Positions 1 through 7,471 of a stretch of 43,415 nt of DNA are shown here, piece by piece (within the stretch, counting starts at the first letter, position 1; each line of letters starts with the position of its first letter). The notes under the pieces are model-generated. The model was not told the origin of the DNA. It saw nothing but the letters and a program-made list of their open reading frames with translations, and ran no database searches. Origin of the DNA: Gammaproteobacteria bacterium (GTDB taxonomy: Bacteria; Pseudomonadota; Gammaproteobacteria; Chromatiales; Chromatiaceae). A program made the position numbers and the translations under genes. The stretch spans positions 1 through 43,415 of the forward strand of contig JAAAOQ010000120.1 in the NCBI GenBank assembly GCA_009908845.1, read 5' to 3'.

Positions 1-1
1 C

Positions 2-680
2 GACCCCGACCAGCTCACGATCGGCGACTTCAACGCCTACTCCATGGAGCGCGCGATCCAAGCGCTCGAGGCGGATGGCTTCACCAACCTCGCTAACGCG
101 GATGCGACCTCTTACCAGTTCGATGGCCGGCTCGGCACGCTGGATTATGCGTTCGCCAACACCAGCCTGCTGGACCAGGTTCAGGATTACACGATCTGGA
201 ACGTCAACAGCCTCGAGGCCCACGCCCAGCAGTATTCGTCCTTCCAATTCGACGCGCTTGGCGACCCGACATCGCCCTTTGGCTCCTCCGATCACGACCC
301 GGTGATCGTCGGGCTGAACCTGCAAGCGCCAGAGCCTGAGCGGTACTTCGGGTCGCGACTACCTGGTCGGCTCTGATGAAGCCGAGATCATCGCGGGCCG
401 AGGCGGGTTCGGCGATCTGTTAGTCGGGGGTGGCAATGAGGACATCTTCTACTTCGACACCATCGGCGACGGTGCGCGCGACTATGCCCGCGTCCTCGAC
501 TTCGAGGCCGGTGTCGACAGCATCCAGCTCGAGAACGACGACTACGACGTCCTGCTCACCTCGCGCTATGCCCGCATTGACGCCGGAGAGGAGAACGACC
601 TGATCCTCGTCGGCGGCTCTTTCGAGAGTATCGACGCACTCGGCATCAACGTCGGTCCCATCGACGGCCTGATCGCCTGA
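2..680 (+). pseudogene. ExeM/NucH-like extracellular nuclease, 3' end, frameshifted
   Basis: This is the C-terminal end of a secreted endonuclease/exonuclease/phosphatase-fold nuclease; the 5' part lies outside the window. Reading from base 2, the first frame gives IGDFNAY, then LDYAFAN and SSDHDPVIVGLNL, which are the catalytic Asp/Asn and the terminal Asp-His signatures of the EEP fold. This frame runs into a stop at 374-376. The frame starting at 318 continues with SGTSGRDYLVGSDEAEII and a glycine/aspartate-rich stretch like a hemolysin-type calcium-binding repeat, ending IDGLIA at 680. The two halves join sensibly only if the frame shifts between about 318 and 356. The gene may therefore be broken, or the assembly may have an indel. 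The nuclease family call is fairly sure; secretion is inferred from family and repeats. Confidence 0.72.
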
Positions 681-707
681 TCATCCCCGATCCGTCATCA
701 CTGACTT

Positions 708-733
708 GTGCCGCTGCCTCTCGGCAGCGGCAC
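708..733. terminator. Hairpin after the nuclease gene, probable terminator
   Basis: There is a perfect 11-bp inverted repeat, GTGCCGCTGCC / GGCAGCGGCAC, with a TCTC loop. It starts 28 bases after the nuclease stop and 34 bases before the next start codon. No run of T follows, so intrinsic termination is likely but not certain. Confidence 0.5.
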
Positions 734-766
734 GCCTATCCACGCTTATCGATTAGGAATGCAGTT

Positions 767-1444
767 ATGAAAAAGACAGTAACCACGCTTGCCTTGAGCT
801 TTGGCCTGACGACGACCGCCGTTGCGGCGCCACTCGATTTGAGTGGTTTTCAACCGGTTGGCGATGTATCGAGTGGGACTGGCGGAATCTTCTATGCTTT
901 TGATCCAATCCTAGGTTTTGGCTTATTGACTGATGATGGTGAAAATCCGCTTGACTTCAATGCAGATGCATCGGGTGGAGATTTCAAGGGCATAACCGGC
1001 AATATCCTCTCCTACGATTTTCTTTCATCGCAAGGATTCTTACTCACTTTTGATGCGTTCGGTTCTGCGTTAGATTTCGATATTGTCGGGCTCGGCTTCT
1101 CGACAGATACCATCGAGTTCCGTCTAAATCGGGACGCAGACTCATTAGGGAGCGATCCCTATCCCGGCTCCGCTGGAGCGATCTTTTCGCTGACGAGCCA
1201 GGATTTCGCGACCGCACCGGCGGCCACGCTCGATACTGCGACCTCGCTTGAGCAGTTTTTCATTGCTAACAGCGATTCTAATGGCGAATACGCTGCGGAT
1301 GTGGCCTTCTCGATCCAAGCGCTCGATACGGTCTCGGCTGTTCCGGCACCGGCCACGCTCGCCTTGTTCGCCATCGGGCTCGCCGGACTCGGCATTTCAC
1401 GTCAGCGTGCACGGCTCGCCGGTCAGCCTGTCAGCGCGGCCTAA
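767..1444 (+). CDS. PEP-CTERM sorting domain protein
   Basis: This is a 225-residue exported protein of unknown function with a PEP-CTERM surface-sorting signal. An N-terminal signal peptide is visible (MKKTVTTLALSFGLTTTAVA, likely cut after AVAA). The C-terminus has the tripartite sorting signal: VPAPATLAL, a short hydrophobic helix (ALFAIGLAGLGI), then arginine-rich SRQRAR. In known systems such a tail is cut by an exosortase and the protein is tied to exopolysaccharide or the outer surface. No exosortase gene is in this window, so it must act from elsewhere. The middle is rich in Asp, Gly, Phe and Ser, with no motif that I recognise. It has lower GC than its neighbours around 840-1150, which could mean a recently acquired or fast-changing gene. 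Confidence 0.85.
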   Translation: MKKTVTTLALSFGLTTTAVAAPLDLSGFQPVGDVSSGTGGIFYAFDPILGFGLLTDDGENPLDFNADASGGDFKGITGNILSYDFLSSQGFLLTFDAFGSALDFDIVGLGFSTDTIEFRLNRDADSLGSDPYPGSAGAIFSLTSQDFATAPAATLDTATSLEQFFIANSDSNGEYAADVAFSIQALDTVSAVPAPATLALFAIGLAGLGISRQRARLAGQPVSAA

Positions 1445-1503
1445 TGACTGCGCCACTCCAGGCCGGCGGCCAGCAACCCCTCGCTGCCGATCGGTGACTG
1501 CTG

Positions 1504-1536
1504 CGCAATGCACGGCGGCAAGCCCCGTGCATTGCG
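1504..1536. terminator. Perfect 12-bp inverted repeat between convergent genes
   Basis: CGCAATGCACGG at 1504-1515 is exactly complementary to CCGTGCATTGCG at 1525-1536, with a 9-base loop. It lies in the 146-bp gap between two convergent genes, as expected of a bidirectional terminator, but has no T-tract on either side. Confidence 0.45.
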
Positions 1537-1590
1537 GCAACCGCTATCAATGGCTCCAGCCCGGGCAGCGATATTAGCAGACCAGTGTGC

Positions 1591-3273
1591 TCAGGGCGTC
1601 ACTTCTGCAGGCGAACCGGATCGGTAACGATAAAGTCGCCAAACATTCGCTGGGTCGTTGCAATCACTGGCTCCCCAACCTGTTACGCCTTCGAGCACGT
1701 GAAACCGTCTGTCCTTGCAGCCATAAGCGGTGCGGGTTTCCTGCGGCTCGAAGCCGGCGATCAACGGTGGCGAAAACTTCCGTGCAACCAACCAGAAACC
1801 GCTGCGCTGCAGGTCTTCCAGATCGGGCAAGGGCTGGATGCGTCCGCGGCTGTATTCGGACGGGCGTCTGATATTCGGCCATTGGGTGACATGGAGCTGA
1901 GGCTGGTAGAAGTTCAGCATCGCTGCGAACTGGTAGCGATCCGCGAGCACCGGGGCCGAAAGCTCGGCCGCATAATCTGCAAGCGATTCATAGCCACGGC
2001 TCTCACGCACCACACGCTGGGCGACGTCGGGGAGCGGTGGAAAAGCGGTGGCGGCATGCAGAGCGTAGAGGCTCACCAATACGAGGTTGAGGCCGACCGC
2101 GGCCAAGACCCATGGCGCTACGGGGCGTAACAACAGCGCTACGAAGGGCACAGCACCGACCACGTACATTGCCGCCCAGTTGGCCTCGACCTCGCTGCCG
2201 AGAGCAATCACACCGAACAGCACCAATGGGATGAAGGCAGCGGCGCTGAGCAGAGGCACAGCGGTCGGTTCCAGTTGCGCGAAGATGCGCCGGCTGGGGC
2301 CGGCGTTCCGGCTGACGCTTCGGTCTGGGCGCCTGATCTCAGCCTGAAGACCACCCAGCACAGCGCGCGCCTCAGCGGACCATTTGCTACGCCACAGCGC
2401 CATGCCGATCGGAAGCAACACTAGCCCCCAAAACGCCAGTTGCTCGCCGACGAAACTGGCGAGGCTGCCCAGGCGTTCGCCAAGGTCCATTGCGGAAGGG
2501 ATGTCGGCGCTATAGGCGTGCGGTCCCGAGGCGGCGGGCAGCTCGGTTGCAGAGATCGCAAGCGGTCCAGTCTCGGTTGAGAACCCGTGGCCGAACTGGA
2601 ATCGCAGCGTTAGCCAATCGTTCTGGGCATTCCAGAGCAGGTGCGGCGTGAACACCAGCAGGGCGATCAGGCCGCCTAGATAGGGCCAACGCGAGCGCAG
2701 CGCCAGCGGATCGGTGCGCAGCAACGCCCAGAGGAACACCGGGCCGATCACGACCATCGTGTACTTCCCGAGCAGCCCCAAGCCGGTGACGAGTCCGGCC
2801 GACAACCAGCGCCGGCGCTGGCCCTGTAGGGCGCGCAACGCTTCATGTAATGCCAACGGCCAGCAGAGGGCGAGCACCGTGTCCGGGGTGGTGATCACGC
2901 CGGCGACCAGGCTTGGAAACACCGTTGCAGCGAGCAGCAGCGCGAGCACCAGACCCTGACCGGCGCGCAGCCCCGCCGCCAGGTACAGGCGCCACAGCGC
3001 GATTAAGGAGGCGGTGCCCAGCAGCAGTGCACCAAGTCGGGCGCTGAAGACCGAGCCGGGATCGAGTTGCGCGCCGAGTCCGAGCAAGGCGACGCCGGGC
3101 GGATGGTCGAAATAGCCCCAGGCGAGCCGGCTGGCCCAGTCGTAGTAGTAGGCCTCATCGCGGGTGAGCGGCAGCAGATCCGCGATCAGCAGGCGCCAGG
3201 CGGTGACGGCGACGATTAGACCGATCACCCAGCCTAGGCCGGATGGCGAGCCTCGCTTCTGGCCTGTAGCCAT
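1591..3273 (-). CDS. GT39 family glycosyltransferase (ArnT/PMT-like)
   Basis: This is an integral-membrane transferase of the dolichyl-phosphate-mannose mannosyltransferase/ArnT superfamily. Such enzymes move a sugar from a polyprenyl-phosphate donor to a lipid or protein acceptor on the periplasmic face. The first membrane helix is at about residues 14-35, followed by LTRDEAYYYDW, the acidic catalytic motif of the first periplasmic loop. Many further hydrophobic helices follow, and a soluble C-terminal part includes QYSSEY-like aromatic stretches. I chose the ATG at 3273 (MATGQKRG) with an AAAGG upstream. A longer reading from 3426 would overlap the preceding gene by about 90 bases. It is the last gene of the leftward carbamoyltransferase cassette. 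The acceptor and sugar are unknown. Confidence 0.82.
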   Translation of the reverse strand: MATGQKRGSPSGLGWVIGLIVAVTAWRLLIADLLPLTRDEAYYYDWASRLAWGYFDHPPGVALLGLGAQLDPGSVFSARLGALLLGTASLIALWRLYLAAGLRAGQGLVLALLLAATVFPSLVAGVITTPDTVLALCWPLALHEALRALQGQRRRWLSAGLVTGLGLLGKYTMVVIGPVFLWALLRTDPLALRSRWPYLGGLIALLVFTPHLLWNAQNDWLTLRFQFGHGFSTETGPLAISATELPAASGPHAYSADIPSAMDLGERLGSLASFVGEQLAFWGLVLLPIGMALWRSKWSAEARAVLGGLQAEIRRPDRSVSRNAGPSRRIFAQLEPTAVPLLSAAAFIPLVLFGVIALGSEVEANWAAMYVVGAVPFVALLLRPVAPWVLAAVGLNLVLVSLYALHAATAFPPLPDVAQRVVRESRGYESLADYAAELSAPVLADRYQFAAMLNFYQPQLHVTQWPNIRRPSEYSRGRIQPLPDLEDLQRSGFWLVARKFSPPLIAGFEPQETRTAYGCKDRRFHVLEGVTGWGASDCNDPANVWRLYRYRSGSPAEVTP

Positions 3274-3334
3274 TCTGTCAGGACCTTTTGGACGTGCGGC
3301 GCGGCGGCGGGCTCGCGCAGGGGCATTCGGTTGT

Positions 3335-4150
3335 TCAGGCTCCACGGCGGCTCGTCGAGCAGGCGTTTTCTTGCAGCTCGCGCGCAACCAACGTCTGCAG
3401 ACGCCGCATCTCCCCGACGAGCTCACCGGGAGGGCTAGGCGCTCGCGCGAGCATCACTGCAGCCTGCTGCAGATCATTACAGCGGTCCGGTCCTGGCTTG
3501 CGGCGCAGGGCCCGATAGACATGCGCCGAGGCGCCGTAGATGAACCCGAGGGCGCTGTCGGCGACCGCGCTCCGCGCCTGCTCAGCCGCCTGCAGGAGCT
3601 TCTCGTTTTCGCGCTCGAGCCGTTGCTCCTCCTCCGAGACATCGAGCCGGTTGCGGCGCTCGCTCAAGGTGAGCAGCAGGCTGCCATGATACGAGGCCAG
3701 GCTCGGCGGGTCGTCCGAGCGCTGCAACGCGAGCGCCTTGCGATAACCGGATTCGGCGCCGTCGAGCAGACGCCGAGTCCGTCCGCGCGCGGACGAGGCC
3801 TCGACCGGGAGTTGAATGGCGAGCCGCAGGCAGGCATCGGCATGACTGGCATGGGCCGTGGCACAGGCGTCACCGGGCTGATCGCAGTCGAGCTGTGACT
3901 GGGCGATCTCTTCCCAGTCGCTCGAATCGACGAGGGACCAAAGCTCTTCCGCCGAGAGCGGCGGTCCCATCGGTTGCATCTTGCATGCGGGGTTCATGAG
4001 CAAGAACAGCCCGAGCAGCAACCAGCGAGCAGCGCCCGAGCAACCGGACAGCATCGCCGCACTGGCAAACCCCGACCGCCTCCCGTCAGAGATCCGGCCC
4101 GAGGCGCGCTCGCGGCCTCCAGGCCTAGCGTCGGGGGGCGCGGCGCTCAC
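3335..4150 (-). CDS. Unrecognised helical, possibly membrane-anchored protein
   Basis: I do not recognise this 271-residue product. It starts at a GTG that overlaps the stop of the PAP2 gene (GTGA), so translation is probably coupled. One hydrophobic segment (ARWLLLGLFLLMNPAC, about residues 40-56) could be a signal anchor or an imperfect lipoprotein signal ending in Cys; the residues before the Cys (N-P-A) do not fit a good lipobox. An internal Met at 4054 would place this segment at the N-terminus and may be the true start. The rest is Arg/Glu/Leu-rich and looks alpha-helical, TPR-like in feel (YRKALALQR). It sits between PAP2 and GT39, so a role in the same glycan process is inferred. Confidence 0.6.
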   Translation of the reverse strand: MSAAPPDARPGGRERASGRISDGRRSGFASAAMLSGCSGAARWLLLGLFLLMNPACKMQPMGPPLSAEELWSLVDSSDWEEIAQSQLDCDQPGDACATAHASHADACLRLAIQLPVEASSARGRTRRLLDGAESGYRKALALQRSDDPPSLASYHGSLLLTLSERRNRLDVSEEEQRLERENEKLLQAAEQARSAVADSALGFIYGASAHVYRALRRKPGPDRCNDLQQAAVMLARAPSPPGELVGEMRRLQTLVARELQENACSTSRRGA

Positions 4151-4830
4151 AGGTCGTCCTCATCCTGTTGCGTGACGGCCGCCGCGTGGGGATCGAGTAC
4201 GCGCTGCAGGAGCAGATAACCGAGCCAGACCAGCAGCACCGAGGTCACCGCATCGCTCAGGAAATGACCGCCGGCGGCGATCCGCGCCAGCGCAATCGCC
4301 AGCAGATAGCCGAATGCCACTAGCGTCCAGCCCGAACGGCTACCGAATAGGACAGCGGCGACCGCGACCAGCCAGGCCGCGGCCGCGACATGGCCGGACG
4401 AGAACGATCCGCCGCCCTGGTCAGAGAGTACGAACGCCGGAGTGAACGCCTTGCTGCCCCCGAATTGCTCGAGCTGGACCGGGCGCGCCCGTCCCCAATG
4501 CTCCTTCAGCACCTGATTGACGACCAGGCCGGGCACCAGCGCGAGCAACAGCAGCAGGAAGGCGAGGCGCCGGCCGGTGACCCGCGGCGACGCCCGGCGC
4601 CGTAAACGGTTCCAGGCCCAAGCGGCGATCAGCCCGAGGCCGACGATGATCAAGGCGCCGTCGATCGAGCCATAGATCAGCTGCTCCCAGGGTGCGCCCC
4701 GGGCCGTGAAGCCGCCCTCCGGCGCCGCGAACAGCGCCGCGACGGCGAGGTCGAGCTGCGGGAACGCGAGCCACAGATCAGCGGACGCGACGAACAGGAT
4801 GGCGGCCAGCAGCAGCGGTTGAGTGTGCAT
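4147..4830 (-). CDS. PAP2-family lipid phosphatase
   Basis: This is a 227-residue membrane phosphatase of the type-2 phosphatidic acid phosphatase family. All three family motifs are visible: KEHWGRARP at 109-117, SFSSGH at 142-147 and ARIAAGGHFLSD at 182-193, the last two carrying the catalytic histidines. About five or six hydrophobic helices surround them. Family members hydrolyse lipid phosphates or pyrophosphates at the membrane, often recycling undecaprenyl pyrophosphate. Here it lies between DUF5989 (15-bp gap) and an overlapping unknown gene, inside a cassette with two polyprenyl-phosphate-sugar transferases. Processing of the spent polyprenyl carrier or of a lipid-A phosphate is therefore plausible. 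The exact substrate cannot be told. Confidence 0.85.
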   Translation of the reverse strand: MHTQPLLLAAILFVASADLWLAFPQLDLAVAALFAAPEGGFTARGAPWEQLIYGSIDGALIIVGLGLIAAWAWNRLRRRASPRVTGRRLAFLLLLLALVPGLVVNQVLKEHWGRARPVQLEQFGGSKAFTPAFVLSDQGGGSFSSGHVAAAAWLVAVAAVLFGSRSGWTLVAFGYLLAIALARIAAGGHFLSDAVTSVLLVWLGYLLLQRVLDPHAAAVTQQDEDDL

Positions 4831-4845
4831 CGAGCAGGGTCGGTC

Positions 4846-4998
4846 TCAGAACAGGGTATAGATGAAGGGGGCGACCGCGGAGCCCTGCGCGAGCACGATC
4901 AGCCCGCCCAACAGCAGCATCACCAGGATGATCGGGGCCAGCCAGAACTTCTTGCGCTCGCGCATGAAGCCCCAGAGGTCTTTGAGGAGATCGAGCAT
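4846..4998 (-). CDS. DUF5989 family small membrane protein
   Basis: This is a 50-residue protein, MLDLLKDLWGFMRERKKFW followed by one strong membrane helix (about residues 20-38) and a short tail ending FIYTLF. The length, amphipathic basic start and single helix match the DUF5989 family, which is typically encoded next to an SxtJ-type membrane protein and a carbamoyltransferase, exactly as here. Its ATG overlaps the TGA of the upstream sxtJ-like gene by one base (TGATG), so it is probably translated by coupling. Function is unknown. A role as a small partner or scaffold of the carbamoyltransferase/SxtJ complex is only a guess. Confidence 0.8.
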   Translation of the reverse strand: MLDLLKDLWGFMRERKKFWLAPIILVMLLLGGLIVLAQGSAVAPFIYTLF

Positions 4999-5402
4999 CA
5001 GTAGGGCCGTTCCATTGAATGGGGGGATTGGGCTTGACTCGGGGTGCGATAGGTCTCGGCGGTGGGGTCGCGGCGCCGCTGCATCGGATCATGACCGCTC
5101 AGGCGCATGATCCAGCCGACCGGCGCGAACAGGACGCAATAGACCAGGCCCAGGATCAGCGGCGTGGTCACGCGGCTCATGACAAGACCAAAGCGCATCC
5201 AGCCATGATAGAGCGGCCGCAGCGTTCGCGGTGCCAGCAAGCCCCAGAGCGCGAGCACGGCCGCCACCGCCCAGGGCCAGCGCGGCCAGGCGGTGTCGAA
5301 CAGCCAGGGCAGCAGCAGCGCGAACAGCAGGACGATGAGCACGGCCGTGCTGAGCGCGAAGCGGCGCAGACCGGCGCGGTCCAGGTCGGGGATCGGATGC
5401 AT
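4998..5402 (-). CDS. SxtJ family membrane protein
   Basis: This is a 134-residue protein with about three hydrophobic helices (VLIVLLFALLLPWLF, WAVAAVLALWGLLA, TPLILGLVYCVLFAPVGWIM) and a soluble, Arg/Pro-rich C-terminus ending in MERPY. This layout and the phrase FGLVMSRVTTPLILG match the SxtJ family, named for a small membrane protein in saxitoxin clusters but common in ordinary bacteria beside carbamoyltransferases. It follows the carbamoyltransferase stop by 41 bases and overlaps the DUF5989 start. No biochemical role is established. The context says it works with the carbamoyltransferase, probably holding it at the membrane. Confidence 0.8.
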   Translation of the reverse strand: MHPIPDLDRAGLRRFALSTAVLIVLLFALLLPWLFDTAWPRWPWAVAAVLALWGLLAPRTLRPLYHGWMRFGLVMSRVTTPLILGLVYCVLFAPVGWIMRLSGHDPMQRRRDPTAETYRTPSQAQSPHSMERPY

Positions 5403-5443
5403 GGGCTAAGTCTTGCTGTGGGCCTCGGGGCTCGCGTTCGGTG

Positions 5444-7288
5444 TCAGTCCAAGGCGTACTCGTGCTGCCAGCTCGGGTCCTGCGCGTGCGCCGGCTGCTC
5501 GGACTTGGCGAGCAGACAGTTCTCCATGACCAGGTAGTCCATCTCGGTGCGCAGGAAGCAGCGGTAGGCATCCGCCGGCGAGCAGACGATCGGCTCGCCG
5601 CGCACGTTGAACGAGGTATTGACCAGCAGCGGCACGCCGGTGCGCTCGGCGAAGGCCGAGAGTAGCCGATGGAAGCGCGGATTGGTCTCGTGGTGGACCG
5701 TCTGGAGCCGCGCTGAGTGATCGACATGGGTGATCGCCGGCACCTGCGAGCGGGTGATCTGTAGCTGCTCGAGACCCGTCAACCGCTGCTCGGCCGCGCT
5801 GGCCTCGGTGCGCTTGGAGGCGGCCACCGGCGCGACGATCAGCATGTAAGGACTCGGCGCCGCCTGTTCGAACCAGTCGCCGACCTGCTCGGCGAGCACC
5901 GCTGGCGCGAATGGGCGGAATGACTCGCGATACTTGATCTTCAGGTTCATCAGCGACTGCATCCTTGGGTTGCGCGGGTCGCCGAGGATCGAGCGCGCCC
6001 CGAGCGCGCGCGGGCCGAATTCCATCCGGCCCTGGAACCAGCCGATCACCTGACCGTCGGCGAGCAGCTCGGCGAGCGTCGTCATCAAGGCCGGATCATC
6101 GAGCGCGCTGAACGGCGCCTGCTGCTCATGCAAGAAGGCCTCGATCTCGGCGTTGCTGTAGTGCGGGCCGAGGAAGCTGCCCTGCATCCGGTCGTGCTCC
6201 GCGCCGGTGCGAGGTTGATCCAGGTATTGATGCCAGACCGCGAGCGCCGCGCCGAGCGCGCCGCCGGCATCGCCGGCCGCAGGCTGAATCCAGAGGTCCG
6301 CAAACGGCCCTTCGCGCTGCAGCCGGCCGTTGGCGACGCAGTTCAGCGCGACACCGCCGGCCAGGCAGAGCTGGTCGGTCTCGAGCTCGCGGTGCAATGT
6401 GCGGGCAAGACGCAGCACGATGTCCTCGACGACCGCCTGCACCGAGCGCGCCAGGTCCATCTCGCGCTGGGTGATCGGGGTCTCCGGCTGGCGCGGCGGC
6501 CCGCCGAACAGGCGCCCGAAGGCGCGGCTGGTCATCGTCAGGCCATGGGCGTAGCTGAAATAGCGCATATCCAGGCGGAAGCTGCCGTCATCCTTGATGT
6601 CGATCAGATGCTCGCGGATCAGGTGCTCATAGCGCGGCTCGCCATAGGGGGCGAGCCCCATCAGCTTGTACTCGCCCGAGTTGACCTTGAAACCGGCGAA
6701 GTAGGTGAAGGCGGAGTAGAGCAGCCCGAGCGAATGCGGGAAACGGATCTCCCATTGCGGGGTCAGCCGGTTGCCGTCGCCGAGCCAGGCGCTGGTGGTC
6801 GCCCATTCGCCGACCCCGTCCAGACAGAGCACCGCGGCGCGCTCGAACGGGCTGGCGAAGAAGGCCGAGGCGGCATGGGCCTGATGGTGCTCGGTGAACA
6901 GCAACGGCGGCAGCGCCGCGACCTCGACGCCGCCGAGTTGGGCGAGCTCCTTCTTCAGCAGGTCCTTCAGAAACAGCTTCTCCTTGAGCCAGATCGGCAT
7001 CGCGGTGATGAAGGAGCGCAGGCCGCGCGGCGCATAGGCGAGATAGGTCTCGAGCAGGCGCTCGAACTTGATCAGCGGCTTGTCGTAGAAGACGACCTGA
7101 TCGAGCTCGGGAAGCCGGAGGCCAGCCGCGTCGAGGCAGGAGCGAATCGCCTCGGCCGGGAAGCGGGCATCGTGCTTGGCGCGCGAGAAGCGCTCCTGTT
7201 GGGCAGCCGCGACGAGCTCGCCATCGCGCAGCAGGCAGGCCGCGCTGTCGTGATAGAAAGCCGAGATGCCAAGGATGTCGACCGCCAT
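5444..7288 (-). CDS. NodU/CmcH-family carbamoyltransferase
   Basis: This 614-residue enzyme uses carbamoyl phosphate and ATP to add a carbamoyl group to a hydroxyl or amine of a small molecule or sugar. The N-terminal Kae1-like fold starts ILGISAFYHDSAACLL, has EHHQAHAASAF at 133-143 (metal-binding His) and DGVGEW at 157-162. The middle has LCLAGGVALNC. The C-terminal carbamoyltransferase domain begins near GRMEFGPRALGARSIL and includes FRPFAPAVL. I chose the ATG at 7288 (MAVDILG), which gives the usual family length of about 600; upstream Met codons add only a poor extension. It heads the cassette with SxtJ, DUF5989, PAP2, an unknown gene and GT39. The substrate is not visible; a glycan sugar is the natural guess here. 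Confidence 0.9.
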   Translation of the reverse strand: MAVDILGISAFYHDSAACLLRDGELVAAAQQERFSRAKHDARFPAEAIRSCLDAAGLRLPELDQVVFYDKPLIKFERLLETYLAYAPRGLRSFITAMPIWLKEKLFLKDLLKKELAQLGGVEVAALPPLLFTEHHQAHAASAFFASPFERAAVLCLDGVGEWATTSAWLGDGNRLTPQWEIRFPHSLGLLYSAFTYFAGFKVNSGEYKLMGLAPYGEPRYEHLIREHLIDIKDDGSFRLDMRYFSYAHGLTMTSRAFGRLFGGPPRQPETPITQREMDLARSVQAVVEDIVLRLARTLHRELETDQLCLAGGVALNCVANGRLQREGPFADLWIQPAAGDAGGALGAALAVWHQYLDQPRTGAEHDRMQGSFLGPHYSNAEIEAFLHEQQAPFSALDDPALMTTLAELLADGQVIGWFQGRMEFGPRALGARSILGDPRNPRMQSLMNLKIKYRESFRPFAPAVLAEQVGDWFEQAAPSPYMLIVAPVAASKRTEASAAEQRLTGLEQLQITRSQVPAITHVDHSARLQTVHHETNPRFHRLLSAFAERTGVPLLVNTSFNVRGEPIVCSPADAYRCFLRTEMDYLVMENCLLAKSEQPAHAQDPSWQHEYALD

Positions 7289-7471
7289 CGCGCTCGCAAT
7301 CGTCTCTGTGACCAAAGGCCGGTGCGGCAAGGCCGCGTGAGGCGGCGGAGTATAACGGAGATCGGGCGTGCGGTTGGCTCGGCGGTCGCGTTGGGGCTGT
7401 CGGCGGCGTTTACCGGCGCGTTCGGTCCGGAGGTAGGCAGTAGGGCGGATGAAACGGGTTTCGGGCCGGGT

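Noticed and set aside
3274..3426. Longer start of the GT39 gene at 3426
   Set aside because: The extra 51 residues are Arg/Ala-rich without conservation and would overlap the preceding gene; the ATG at 3273 fits the family better.
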